A stretch of DNA of 64,000 nt, from the NCBI GenBank assembly GCA_963797115.1, contig CAWCOH010000001.1:744001-808000 (forward strand), in the 5' to 3' direction. The DNA comes from AP-15 sp963797115 (GTDB lineage: Bacteria > Pseudomonadota > Alphaproteobacteria > ATCC43930 > CGMCC-115725). A program made the position numbers and the translations under genes. The notes below the pieces were generated by a model. It did not search any database and was not told the DNA's origin. It saw nothing but the letters and a program-made list of their open reading frames with translations. Positions 35,656-44,070 of the stretch are shown here, piece after piece. Positions within the stretch are counted from its first letter, which is position 1, and every line of letters begins with the position of its first letter.

Positions 35656-36033
35656 ATGTCCGAGCTCAAAGGCTATCACGCCCATGTCTACTACGACCAA
35701 GCCACCCGGCCCACTGCCGAACGGCTGCGCGAGGCGATCATCAGCCGGTTCGCCGTAACACCCGGCGCCTTCAGCGACGAGCCGAGAGGGCCGCATCCGA
35801 TCTCGCAATTCAACGTCATCTTCGAGACCGAGGAGTTCCAAAAAATCGTGCCCTGGCTGATGCTGAACCGCGAGGGGCTCGACGTTCTCGTCCATCCGCT
35901 GACCGAGAGCTCCTACGACGACCACAGCAAGAACGCGCTGTGGCTCGGCATCCCGGTGCCGATGCGGCTCGAAATTCTGCGCCCGACCTATCGCACCGAG
36001 CTGTTGCCGAGCGGCGCGGCCCACCCGGCCTAA
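35656..36033 (+). CDS. DOPA 4,5-dioxygenase family protein
   Basis: A 125-residue small extradiol-type dioxygenase. Family marks are the N-terminal GYHAHVYYD with its metal histidines, GPHPISQFNVIF, DVLVHPLTESSYDDHSKNAL and WLGIPVPM. Bacterial members cleave catecholic rings or have unknown substrates. ATG 35656 follows GCAGGAGAACCCCA, a good site. The divergent LysR regulator and the amidohydrolase and flavin oxygenase genes nearby suggest participation in aromatic degradation. Confidence 0.85.
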   Translation: MSELKGYHAHVYYDQATRPTAERLREAIISRFAVTPGAFSDEPRGPHPISQFNVIFETEEFQKIVPWLMLNREGLDVLVHPLTESSYDDHSKNALWLGIPVPMRLEILRPTYRTELLPSGAAHPA

Positions 36034-36056
36034 CGAGTACCGATCAGCGATTTGCG

Positions 36057-36872
36057 TCAACAGCCGAAGCGGCGGCGGCGCTGCTGAAAGGAGCGGATTG
36101 CGCGCAAAAAATCGATCTTGCGGAAGGCCGGCCACAGCACGTCGGTGAAGTAGAACTCGCTGTGGGCGCTCTGCCACAGCAGAAAGCCCGACAGCCGGAT
36201 CTCGCCACTGGTGCGGATGATCAGATCGGGATCGGGCAGCCCGGCGGTGTAGAGGTGCTTGGCGATCGCCTCCGGGGTGACACCTTCGACTGCCTCCGCC
36301 AGGGTCGCATCGTCGTCGGCCATGCCGTTGAGCAGCGCGCGAACGGCATCGGCGATCTCCTGGCGGCCGCCATAGGCGACGGCGATGTTCAGCTCGATGC
36401 CGTCATATGCCGCGGTCGCGCGCTCGGCCGCCGCGATTGCCGCCAATACCGGCTCGGGCAGCATCTCCCGGCAGCCGATCGCCCGCACCCGCACGCGCCG
36501 CCGGTGCGTCGCCGGATCGCAGGCGAGCGCTCTCAGCTTGGCCTCGACCGACGCCAGAATGCCCGAGACTTCCGCCGCCGGCCGGTGGAAATTGTCGGTT
36601 GAAAACACCCACAAGGTGACCGTCAGAATGCCGAGATCGACGCACCAGTCGAGCACCTCGTCGAGCTTGTTGGCGCCCAGGTCGTAGAGTTCTCGCGGCT
36701 CGGTGATCCCGAGCGAGCGCCCGTGCCGGCGATTGCCGTCGAGGATGATGCCGATGTGATGCGGGATCGGCCGCCGTCTGACATCGCGTGTCAGCCGCCG
36801 CGCGTAGAGGTAATAGAGCAGACCCAGCATCGGCGCCGACGGAGCTTCCCCCAAGCGCCGGATTACGGGCAT
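36057..36872 (-). CDS. cis-Prenyltransferase (UppS-like isoprenyl transferase)
   Basis: Condenses isopentenyl diphosphate onto an allylic diphosphate to form a cis-polyprenyl chain. The diphosphate-binding motif is HIGIILDGNRRHGRSLGI with catalytic Asp 45; DNFHRPAAEV and LIIRTSGEIRLSGFLLWQSA are the other conserved blocks. DGNRR followed by His differs from the usual DGNGRWA of undecaprenyl diphosphate synthase. The gene is not in the frr-uppS-cdsA context of the housekeeping copy, so it is probably a second enzyme with another chain length. The 271 residues include a short N-terminal extension. The 3' end is 23 bases from the end of the dioxygenase gene. Confidence 0.85.
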   Translation of the reverse strand: MPVIRRLGEAPSAPMLGLLYYLYARRLTRDVRRRPIPHHIGIILDGNRRHGRSLGITEPRELYDLGANKLDEVLDWCVDLGILTVTLWVFSTDNFHRPAAEVSGILASVEAKLRALACDPATHRRRVRVRAIGCREMLPEPVLAAIAAAERATAAYDGIELNIAVAYGGRQEIADAVRALLNGMADDDATLAEAVEGVTPEAIAKHLYTAGLPDPDLIIRTSGEIRLSGFLLWQSAHSEFYFTDVLWPAFRKIDFLRAIRSFQQRRRRFGC

Positions 36873-36982
36873 CGCCGTGTCCCGGGCGCCTGATGGTCAA
36901 TGCGCCAACAATATGGCACACCGATGACGAGAGTGTTAATCCGCCCGGGAGCACGAGGTTCCGCGCCCCCTGGCCGCGCGCC

Positions 36983-37471
36983 TCAGTGATGGCGCCGGGC
37001 CGTCTGCGGTTGGTAGCGGAGGCTGATCGATCCGATGCCGGCAGCGACGTTCAGCCCGGTATTGCCTTCGATGCTGACCGGCTGCAGCGAGATCGTGCTG
37101 TTGGAGCCGCCGACCAGCACATTGGCTCCGGCTCCCACCCCCACGGTGGCGCTGCCGGTGGCGCCGACATAGGTTCCGTTGAGCGCGCCGGGCGCCAGAT
37201 TGGTAGTTGGGGCGAGTACCGCCCAAACCAGGATGCCGCCCTGGGTATAGCCGATGTCGACGCCGAACTTGTTGATGGTGCCGGCATAATTTTCGGGACG
37301 GCCCGGTCCGGGCGCAAAGGTGCAGCGGAGCGCCTTCGACGAGCCGAAAACGAACCCCCAGCCGCTGGCGACATTACAGGTGAGCGTGCCGACACGCACG
37401 CCGCCTTGTGCAAATGCGGATGTCGAAATACCGGCCGCTAAGGCGATCGCCAAGCCGAGTGTCTTTAGCAT
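36983..37471 (-). CDS. DUF992 secreted protein
   Basis: Exported 162-residue protein. The signal peptide is MLKTLGLAIALAAGISTSAF with cleavage near AFA-QGG. The mature part has VRVGTLTCNVASGWGFVFGS and LRCTFAPGPGRPENYAG, the DUF992 signature with two cysteines, then a Gly/Ser-rich beta region (GATGSATVGVGAGANVLVGG). The family is common in alphaproteobacteria and may sit in the periplasm or outer membrane; no role is known. AAGGAGG precedes ATG 37471. Confidence 0.88.
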   Translation of the reverse strand: MLKTLGLAIALAAGISTSAFAQGGVRVGTLTCNVASGWGFVFGSSKALRCTFAPGPGRPENYAGTINKFGVDIGYTQGGILVWAVLAPTTNLAPGALNGTYVGATGSATVGVGAGANVLVGGSNSTISLQPVSIEGNTGLNVAAGIGSISLRYQPQTARRHH

Positions 37472-37503
37472 CCGATCAACCTCCTTGACCGCATTCCCAC
37501 CTG

Positions 37504-38499
37504 CTACTGCCTGCTGGCGCAGCCGCAATCGATATGGAAGATCCGGGCGGCGGTCTCGCCCAGGATGGCGCGGCGCTCGGCCCCAGTCAGCGGGGTGGCC
37601 TCGACAATATTAACCGGCTCGGGATCGCCGATGCCGAACGGATAGTCCGAGCCGAGCATGATCTTGTCGGCACCGACCGTGTCGCACAGGAAACGCAGTG
37701 CACGCGGCTCGAACATGACGGTATCGAAATAGAGCCGGCGGAACCCCTCGACCGGGTCGGCATAGTCGGGATGTATGACCCGGTTGCGCTTCAGCCGGCC
37801 GAGCGCGTAGGGCAATGCTCCGCCGGCATGGGACAGCACCAGTCTGACCCCGGAGAAGCGCGTCAGATGGCCGGAAAACAACAGCCGAGCGACAGCAATC
37901 GTCGTGTCGGTGAGCCGCCCGACGGCGTTTACCAGATCGTAGTCGGCAAGGCGCTCGTCGCCGCAGATGTAATGTGGATGCAGAAAGATCGCCGCTTGGC
38001 GTGCCGAGGCGACCTCCCAGAACCGATCGAGCGCGGGGTCGTCGAGATTGCCGCCCACACCCTTCGGCTGGGTCGCGATCATCGCGCCCTTGAAGCCCGA
38101 GTCGAGCGCCTCTTCGAGCACCCGCGCCGCGAGGGCTCCGTCCTGAAGCGGCACCGTCGCGAGCGCGGTCAGCTGGGTCAGCCCGGCCGCGTCGCGACGC
38201 ATGTGCTCGTTATAGAGCCGCGCCCAGTCGGCCCCCTCCGCTCCCGGCAGATCGTACCCGTAGACATCCGTCCAGCCGCCGACCAGCTGATGATCGACGC
38301 GGGTTTGCTCGAGCCAGTCGCGGCGCTGCGCCAAATCCCACAAGCGCGGCTGAATCGGTCGGCCCGGCCCTCCGTCGGCGAATTCCATGCGCGGCATCGC
38401 CCCATCATGCAGCTTGACGGACGGGAACAGCCGCCGCTCGCTGCGCAATGCGTCGATCAGGCTGCCCGGGACGACATGGGCGTGCGTATCGATGATCAT
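37504..38499 (-). CDS. Amidohydrolase family protein (ACMSD-like)
   Basis: Metal-dependent TIM-barrel hydrolase or decarboxylase of 331 residues in the amidohydrolase 2 / ACMSD branch. The metal ligands are HAH in MIIDTHAHVVPG, a His in FLHPHYICG, another in LSHAGGALPY and the Asp in LGSDYPFG. Related enzymes decarboxylate aromatic or muconate semialdehyde acids. ATG 38499 gives the family start MIIDTHAH. It is divergent from the flavin oxygenase gene at 38603 and probably belongs to the same pathway. The exact substrate is unknown. Confidence 0.85.
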   Translation of the reverse strand: MIIDTHAHVVPGSLIDALRSERRLFPSVKLHDGAMPRMEFADGGPGRPIQPRLWDLAQRRDWLEQTRVDHQLVGGWTDVYGYDLPGAEGADWARLYNEHMRRDAAGLTQLTALATVPLQDGALAARVLEEALDSGFKGAMIATQPKGVGGNLDDPALDRFWEVASARQAAIFLHPHYICGDERLADYDLVNAVGRLTDTTIAVARLLFSGHLTRFSGVRLVLSHAGGALPYALGRLKRNRVIHPDYADPVEGFRRLYFDTVMFEPRALRFLCDTVGADKIMLGSDYPFGIGDPEPVNIVEATPLTGAERRAILGETAARIFHIDCGCASRQ

Positions 38500-38602
38500 T
38501 GCTGTTGTCTGCCGATCGAGGGACTGATGCGGATAGGATCTCGCCGAGCCGTGGCCCGGCGAGTAGACTAGGACAAGCTGGCTTATCCGCGAGAGGATCG
38601 CA

Positions 38603-39805
38603 ATGCCCCAGGCCAAGACTTATCAGGGCGCCGAGCCGCCGCGCTTCGAGGATTTGTTGGCGCGCGCCGAAGCGCTGATCCCGGTGCTGCGCGAACGCGC
38701 GCCCCGCGCCGAGCAGCTTCGTCGCCTGCCGGACGAGACGATTAGCGACCTGCATACGAGCGGCCTTTTCCGAATGCTGCAGCCGGCCCGCGTCGGCGGC
38801 AGCGAACTCCCGTATCGCGCGTTGTTCGAACTGACCGCGGTGATCGGGCAGGGCTGCGGCTCGACCGCCTGGGTGCTCGCCAACCTCGCCGCCCATCATT
38901 GGCTGCTCGGCATGTGGCATCCCGAAGCGCAGGAGGAAATCTGGGGCCAGTCGCCGGATAGCCTGATCAGCTCCGCCTTGATCTTTCCGCGCGGCCGCGC
39001 TCGGCGCGTTTCAGACGGTTATCGGCTCAGCGGCCGCTGGCCGTTTTCGAGCGGGATCGATCCCTCGACCTGGAACATGTTCGGCGCCGTTGTCAGCGAC
39101 GAGGAGACCGGAGAGAACGAACCGCGCATGTTCCTGGTGCCGGCCAGCGACTACTCGGTGATCGACACATGGCAGGTAATCGGCCTCGCCGGCACCGGCA
39201 GCAAGGATGTCGAAGTCGACGATGTGGTTGTTCCAGCCTACCGGACGCTCGCCATCGAGCGGATCAAAGGCGGCCCAAATAGAGGCAGCGAACTCAATCC
39301 GGGGACGTTGTACAAGCTGCCGGCGATCAGTTTGTTCGGCTTTGCCATCGCCGGGGTATTGCTGGGCATTGCTCGGGGCGCGATCCAGCATTTCGTCGAA
39401 ACGACCCGCATTCGCCGCAGCGCCTATACCGGCAGAAACATCGCCGATTTCACCAATATCCAGGTCGATCTTTCGGAGGCGGCGGCGCTCGCCGATGCGG
39501 CGGAGGCGATCGTGCTGCGCGATTGCGACGAGGCAACGCGGATCACCGAAGCCGGGGTCGTGCCCAGCATAGAACAGCGAGCACGCTACCGGCGCGACGG
39601 GGCTTTTGCCGCGACCCTGTGTACCAAGGCCGTCGACCTGCTGTTCGCGGCAAGCGGCGGCGGTGCCATCTATGAAAGAAACCCGATCCAACGGGCGTTT
39701 CGTGACGTTCACGCCGCCAACGCCCACTACGTGCTGAATTGGGGCGTTAGCGGCGCGGTCTATGGCAGGGTGGCACTCGGATTGCCGCCCGACGCGCCGG
39801 TCTGA
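38603..39805 (+). CDS. HsaA-type flavin-dependent monooxygenase, oxygenase component
   Basis: A 400-residue group D flavin monooxygenase, paralogous to the gene at 30626: LQPARVGGSELPYRALF, GQGCGSTAWVLANLAAHHW, GRWPFSSGIDPSTW and LAGTGSKDVEVDDVVVPAYR. The flavin reductase that supplies reduced flavin is encoded 10 bases downstream, so this is a complete two-component hydroxylase like HsaAB or HpaBC. It is flanked by an amidohydrolase and a ring-cleavage-like dioxygenase, in line with phenol or steroid-ring degradation. The substrate cannot be stated. Confidence 0.87.
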   Translation: MPQAKTYQGAEPPRFEDLLARAEALIPVLRERAPRAEQLRRLPDETISDLHTSGLFRMLQPARVGGSELPYRALFELTAVIGQGCGSTAWVLANLAAHHWLLGMWHPEAQEEIWGQSPDSLISSALIFPRGRARRVSDGYRLSGRWPFSSGIDPSTWNMFGAVVSDEETGENEPRMFLVPASDYSVIDTWQVIGLAGTGSKDVEVDDVVVPAYRTLAIERIKGGPNRGSELNPGTLYKLPAISLFGFAIAGVLLGIARGAIQHFVETTRIRRSAYTGRNIADFTNIQVDLSEAAALADAAEAIVLRDCDEATRITEAGVVPSIEQRARYRRDGAFAATLCTKAVDLLFAASGGGAIYERNPIQRAFRDVHAANAHYVLNWGVSGAVYGRVALGLPPDAPV

Positions 39806-39815
39806 GGGTCGGGTC

Positions 39816-40358
39816 ATGAAAGACGATTTTCCCGGCAGCCACGCTGCACCTGTTCAAAGCACCTCTGGCGAGGGCTTCGACTCGCGCGATTTCCGCAACG
39901 CGCTTGGCAGCTTTGCCACCGGAGTGACGATTGTCACGGCGCGGGGGGCTTCAGGCGGGCTCTACGGGATGACCGCCAATTCCTTCACCTCGGTGTCGCT
40001 GACCCCGCCGCTGGTGCTGTGGAGCGCCTCGCTTTACGCGCAGAGCCTGCCAGCCTTTCAGGAGGGCTCGCATTTCGTCGTCAACATCCTGGCCCACGAC
40101 CAGATTGAGCTGTCGAACAAATTTGCCCGCACCCACGACAACAAATTCGCCGAGATCGATCACATGATTCCGGAATGCGGGGCCCCGGTGCTGATCGGCG
40201 CCGCTGCGCATTTCGAGTGCCGCAACGAATACCGGCATTACGGCGGCGACCACATCATCTTCATCGGGCACGTCGAGCGCTACGCCTATACCGGGAAGCC
40301 CACACTATTGTTCTGCCGTGGCAAATACATGCGCGGCGAACCGATTCTGCCGCCCTGA
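39816..40358 (+). CDS. Flavin reductase component of two-component monooxygenase
   Basis: A 180-residue flavin:NAD(P)H reductase of the HpaC/HsaB/NtaB family. It shows DFRNALGSFATGVTIVTARG, GMTANSFTSVSLTPPLVLWS, GSHFVVNILAHDQIELSNKF and DHIIFIGHVERYAY, which are the standard flavin-binding and C-terminal blocks. It should pass reduced flavin to the oxygenase encoded just before it, and possibly to the two orphan paralogues in the window. ATG 39816 is 10 bases after the oxygenase stop. Confidence 0.9.
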   Translation: MKDDFPGSHAAPVQSTSGEGFDSRDFRNALGSFATGVTIVTARGASGGLYGMTANSFTSVSLTPPLVLWSASLYAQSLPAFQEGSHFVVNILAHDQIELSNKFARTHDNKFAEIDHMIPECGAPVLIGAAAHFECRNEYRHYGGDHIIFIGHVERYAYTGKPTLLFCRGKYMRGEPILPP

Positions 40359-40686
40359 CCGGCGGCTAAGCTGCGGAAGGCGCAGCTACTTCTCGACGAT
40401 CCCGGTCAGCGGGCATACAACCCTAATCTATTGGATGGGGCGCTTCGCACCGAAATTCAGTTCGGACCGCCTGTTCCGGAATGCCTGGTCGTGGCATCTC
40501 GGCCTGCTCTGGCGCTACCTGGCGGCCCAGTGCGTCGGTCCCTTTCTTGCACCGCCAGCCTCGGCTCATGCGATCGAGCTCCTGATGGTCGCAGAGAAAT
40601 TGTGATGCCGGAGCGCCGCGGCAACGCCCCCGGTCGCCTCTTGCCCCGTCCGTGAATTCGGACTCATAAGGAAGGTCGGAGGGACA
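40359..40686. other. Intergenic region without clear gene
   Basis: Between the flavin reductase and the P450 I find no gene that I can support. A short plus frame at 40435-40605 (MGRFAPKFSSDRLFRNAWSW) has an ATG but no recognised similarity. Confidence 0.5.
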
Positions 40687-42138
40687 TTGTTGGACTTTAT
40701 CCCGCCATTTCCGGTACGCCCTTCGGAGCCATTGCCGCCGTACCGCCTGCTCCAGGCAGCCTATCGGAACCTGCTGGAGATCTGGGAGGAGAAAGCTTTC
40801 GAATATCGATTCTTCTCCGCCCGAATACTGATGCAGACGGTCCATGTCTGCAACAGCCCGGCTACCGTTAAATATGCGCTCCTGACCCGCAATGCGAGTT
40901 TCGAACGCAAAAGTCCGCAAATGCGGCACGCCCTCGAACCGCTGCTCGGCGACGGTCTGTTCATCAGCGATGGCAAGACCTGGAGGAGCCGGCGGCCCGC
41001 AATCGCCGCGGTCGTGCATCAGTCGAAAGTCGATCTCTTTGCCCCCATCATGGTTGAGACGGCTAGCGAGATGGTCGAGCGCTGGAGCAAGCTGCGGCCC
41101 GGCCAGCCGGTCGACGTGCTCACCGAGATGGCCCATCTCACCTCGGAGATCATCTCGCGAACGATTTTCGGCCGCCACTTGGGCGCACTCCGCGGCGGCG
41201 AGATTGTCGAAGGCTTTAGCGATTATCAGCGTGCGGTCGGCCAGCTGGATTTCATGTCGCTGCTCGGCCTTCCGGACTGGCTGCCTCGCCTGCAAAGGCT
41301 TTCGGTCAAGCGCTCGGCCCGTCAAATCCTGACCGTCCTGGAAGAAACGATCCGGGAAAGCAGCGCCGAGACTGCGGGCGAGGAGCCATCGCTGCTCCGA
41401 CTGCTCGCCGCCGCCTCGCTCGAGACGACGGGACAGCCCCTCGATGCCAATGCGCTCAGGAACGAGGCCGCGACGATCTTCATGGCCGGGCATGAGACGA
41501 CGGCGAATTCCTTGGCGTGGACCTGGTACCTGCTGTCGCAGGCGCCGGATGTCGAGGCAAGGCTGCATGAGGAGGTGGATCGGGTGCTGCAGGGCGGGCC
41601 GCCATCGCTCGCGGTGCTGCCGCGTCTCGTTTATACGCGCGCCATATTCGAGGAAGCCCTGCGACTTTATCCTCCGGTGCCGATCCTGTCGCGCCAGGCC
41701 ATGCGCGACGAGCAGATTCGGAACCATCAGGTCAAGGCCGGTTCCCTGGTGCTCGTGGCCCCCTGGCTGTTGCACCGGCACAAGCTGTTCTGGGAAAAGC
41801 CGGACCATTTCGTGCCGGAACGCTTCCTGCCGGAGAACGCCGCAGCTCGCGACAAATTCTGTTACATCCCGTTTGCCGTGGGGCCGCGGGTCTGCGCCGG
41901 CATGGCCTTCGCGCTGACTGAGGCGGTCCTCTGCCTGGCCGCGCTGGCACAGCGCCTCGCGCTGCAACTCCAGCCCGGCACGGTGGTTGAACCCGTGGCG
42001 CGCCTGACGCTGCGCCCGCGGGGGGGCCTGCCGATGACCATTCACCCGCGGCCGGCGGCGAACGGCGCAGCGTCCCTCGGGGCCGGGTTCCCAGCCGAAA
42101 TCAGGGCGTCGGAGGCCTTGCCACGGGCTCAGCGATGA
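40687..42138 (+). CDS. Cytochrome P450
   Basis: Haem monooxygenase of 483 residues. The I-helix oxygen-binding motif is FMAGHETTANSLAW, the K-helix ExxR is EEALRLYPP, and the haem-ligand loop is PFAVGPRVCAGMAFA with Cys 403. The sequence resembles the membrane-free bacterial P450s related to fatty-acid-type CYPs. The likely start is TTG 40687 after a GGAGGG site. A ferredoxin or reductase gene is not adjacent. The last 38 bases overlap, tail to tail, the glycosyltransferase gene on the other strand, and the 60-residue C-terminal extension past the last conserved strand comes from that overlap zone. The substrate is unknown. Confidence 0.9.
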   Translation: MLDFIPPFPVRPSEPLPPYRLLQAAYRNLLEIWEEKAFEYRFFSARILMQTVHVCNSPATVKYALLTRNASFERKSPQMRHALEPLLGDGLFISDGKTWRSRRPAIAAVVHQSKVDLFAPIMVETASEMVERWSKLRPGQPVDVLTEMAHLTSEIISRTIFGRHLGALRGGEIVEGFSDYQRAVGQLDFMSLLGLPDWLPRLQRLSVKRSARQILTVLEETIRESSAETAGEEPSLLRLLAAASLETTGQPLDANALRNEAATIFMAGHETTANSLAWTWYLLSQAPDVEARLHEEVDRVLQGGPPSLAVLPRLVYTRAIFEEALRLYPPVPILSRQAMRDEQIRNHQVKAGSLVLVAPWLLHRHKLFWEKPDHFVPERFLPENAAARDKFCYIPFAVGPRVCAGMAFALTEAVLCLAALAQRLALQLQPGTVVEPVARLTLRPRGGLPMTIHPRPAANGAASLGAGFPAEIRASEALPRAQR

Positions 42139-43303
42139 TCCGCAGGCGCTGGGGGCCGTCGACCCGGTAGGTCCGGCCGCCCCAGTTGATTGTCCGCAGG
42201 AACAGCGTAGACCAGATGATGGCCGCGTGAAAAAGAAGCCATGCGGGCGCCGCCCACCGATCGAACAGGAGGAGGCGCGCGGTACTGCGCCGCTCGCCGC
42301 AGACCGAGCGGGCAACCCGCACACGTAGGCCGGCGCGCCATTGGTGGAGGCCGCAAGCAAGGAAGAGTGCGCCTATAGCCAGCCGATCGCCGCCAAGCGC
42401 GGCGGGCACGGCCACGGCCCAGCCAAGGATCGGCCACGTGGTTGCAACCGCAGCCAGCAGCCAATGCCGCGGCGCATAGACGCGGATCTGAAAATACTGC
42501 CGACGGCCGAAAGCGATGGCCTTGCGCCAGGTGAAGGAGGCGGGCGAAGGCAGCAGCAGCGCGGTGGGACCGAACACCGATCCGCCCCGGCTCCGGACGG
42601 CCCGGGTGAGCTGCAAATCGTCGTTGAGGCTGCCGCGCCACCAACGCCGCATGTCGAGCGCATCGAACGTGCTGCGCCGCAGCGCCATGCTGCCGCCCCA
42701 GGCAAGATTCCAGCGCCGCAGCCGCGGCAGCGCGGCGATCGAGGCGTTGGCCAGACAGACAAAAGCGGTGGCGAGGCGATCATCTTCCGGCATCAGCCAG
42801 CGATATCCGGCTACGACGGCGGTATCCGGGTCTCGGAGGGGATGGGCGAGACGCGTCAACCAATCCGCCGGCGGCACGATATCGGCATCGGCGAAAACGA
42901 CGACCTCGTCATCGGCGCGGAGCCGGCTGAGCGCGGCGAGTTGGTTATGGACCTTCTGCCCCGTATCGGTCGCCGGCCCCGCCACCACGATTTCCGCGGC
43001 AAGACCGTTGGGGGCGGCGAGGAGTTCGGTGAGAGCGGCATACGCCGGGTCCACCGCCAACTCGACAGCGAAGACGACCCGCCAGCGCGGATAGTGCTGC
43101 GCGCTAAGCGCCTCGCACAGGCTGGGAAGATGAACCGACACGCCACGGACCGGGATGATGACGCAGATGCGCGCCTCAGCCCTGGGGCTGGTGCGCCGAT
43201 GCAGGGCACGGTGATAGTACCACCCGCCATAGGTGGCGATGGTCGATCTCGCCAGCCAGATTGCCAGGACCAGGATTGGCAATGCGGCGGTCAATTTACT
43301 CAT
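42101..43303 (-). CDS. Membrane glycosyltransferase family 2 (ceramide glucosyltransferase/HpnI-like)
   Basis: A 400-residue integral-membrane GT2/GT21 enzyme. TM1 is about residues 5-22. The catalytic part has CVIIPVRGVSVHLPSLCEAL, the DxD-like VVFADADIVPP, AWGGSMALRRSTFDALD and SLNDDLQLTRAVRSRG, followed by GRRQYFQIRVYAPRH in place of a Q-x-x-RW motif. Two or three TM segments close the protein (LLAAVATTWPILGWAVAVPA, WLLFHAAIIWSTLFL). It probably glycosylates a lipid such as ceramide or a hopanoid. It is convergent and overlapping with the P450 gene. Confidence 0.8.
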   Translation of the reverse strand: MSKLTAALPILVLAIWLARSTIATYGGWYYHRALHRRTSPRAEARICVIIPVRGVSVHLPSLCEALSAQHYPRWRVVFAVELAVDPAYAALTELLAAPNGLAAEIVVAGPATDTGQKVHNQLAALSRLRADDEVVVFADADIVPPADWLTRLAHPLRDPDTAVVAGYRWLMPEDDRLATAFVCLANASIAALPRLRRWNLAWGGSMALRRSTFDALDMRRWWRGSLNDDLQLTRAVRSRGGSVFGPTALLLPSPASFTWRKAIAFGRRQYFQIRVYAPRHWLLAAVATTWPILGWAVAVPAALGGDRLAIGALFLACGLHQWRAGLRVRVARSVCGERRSTARLLLFDRWAAPAWLLFHAAIIWSTLFLRTINWGGRTYRVDGPQRLRIIAEPVARPPTP

Positions 43304-43332
43304 CCGCTAGATGCCACCTGCATCGGCACGAC

Positions 43333-43362
43333 ATTGTGTTTCGCGATATTGTGTTTCGCGAT
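43333..43362. repeat. 15-bp perfect tandem duplication
   Basis: ATTGTGTTTCGCGAT is present twice without spacer, 30 bases upstream of the glycosyltransferase start. It may alter the promoter of that gene. The rest of 43363-43594 holds no gene I can support. Confidence 0.85.
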
Positions 43363-43594
43363 TCGGGCCCGCCGCTGCTTTGACCCGTCTCACTGCCGGA
43401 CTATATAAGCAGTTGTCCATTTTCCGCGCGGAATAGAGTTCCTGCTTTGAGAGCTATCTGCGTGTGCGCGATAAGCCGGAGCTAAACCGCTCACGCAGCA
43501 GTTGCATAAGGTGAGGGGGTTGGCCGGGAAGGCCTCCCGTCTGAGAGGATGGTGGTTGTCGAAGTCCAATCCTGAGACAGGAGGGTTGCCCAGA

Positions 43595-43636
43595 ATGGCC
43601 AAGATGAGCCCTCCGCGTCGCCGCATGATAGAGGAC
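43595..43636 (+). pseudogene. N-terminal fragment of a tyrosine recombinase
   Basis: ATG 43595, preceded by a GAGGG site, reads MAKMSPPRRRMIED. This matches the first residues of the IS91-associated phage-integrase-type recombinases (MTKMSPLRRRMIEDM). Homology stops after about 14 codons. Short, so only moderately certain. Confidence 0.4.
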
Positions 43637-43805
43637 AACGAGGCGGCCGGCGAGATGCTGCGCATCTACAACGAGTGGCTCGCCGATTTCCGCGCCACTC
43701 ATCCGATCGCTATGCCGGCCTCGCCTGCATCCCAAACCACGACGCGGAGGCGGCGATCGGCGACATCGAGCGCGTCGCGTGGCGCGGCGTTGCCCGCGGG
43801 CAACT
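43637..43805 (+). pseudogene. Internal fragment of an amidohydrolase gene
   Basis: Reads EMLRIYNEWLADFRATHP and, after a one-base loss near 43705, DRYAGLACIPNHDAEAAIGD and IERVAWRGVARGQLKPL. These are consecutive blocks of COG2159-type amidohydrolases (the DFCxxHPxRFAGLACIP region). Both ends of the gene are missing. Confidence 0.6.
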
Positions 43806-43929
43806 CAAACCCCTCGGCGCCGGTCTGACGCGGACCAGCGGTGCCAATTCCAGCATTGTTGATCAGGATGTCGAGCCGATCCACCGTCGCCTGGGCAGCA
43901 TCAGCGAGGCGACGCACCTTCTCAGCTGA
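43801..43929 (-). pseudogene. Internal fragment of a short-chain dehydrogenase gene
   Basis: The complement from 43929 reads SAEKVRRLADAAQATVDRLD, ILINNAGIGTAGPRQTGAEG and FEL, including the SDR motif NNAG. It lacks the N-terminal Rossmann motif and everything after the NNAG helix. It abuts the amidohydrolase fragment on the other strand. Confidence 0.65.
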
Positions 43930-44070
43930 TGCTCCCGACCCGGAATGCGGCAAAAATGCTGCTCTAATACGATCGCGCGCGATCGAACACAACCCAGGGG
44001 AAACAGCCATGCCGCGCCTGCCGCCGCGCGCCGAAACGGTCGCGGACATTCTCGCCGCTGGCTAGCGCCG

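Noticed and set aside
40423..42360. 645-codon open frame on the minus strand across the P450 gene
   Set aside because: It lies antisense to a clear P450 with all motifs, and its own translation has no recognisable domain.
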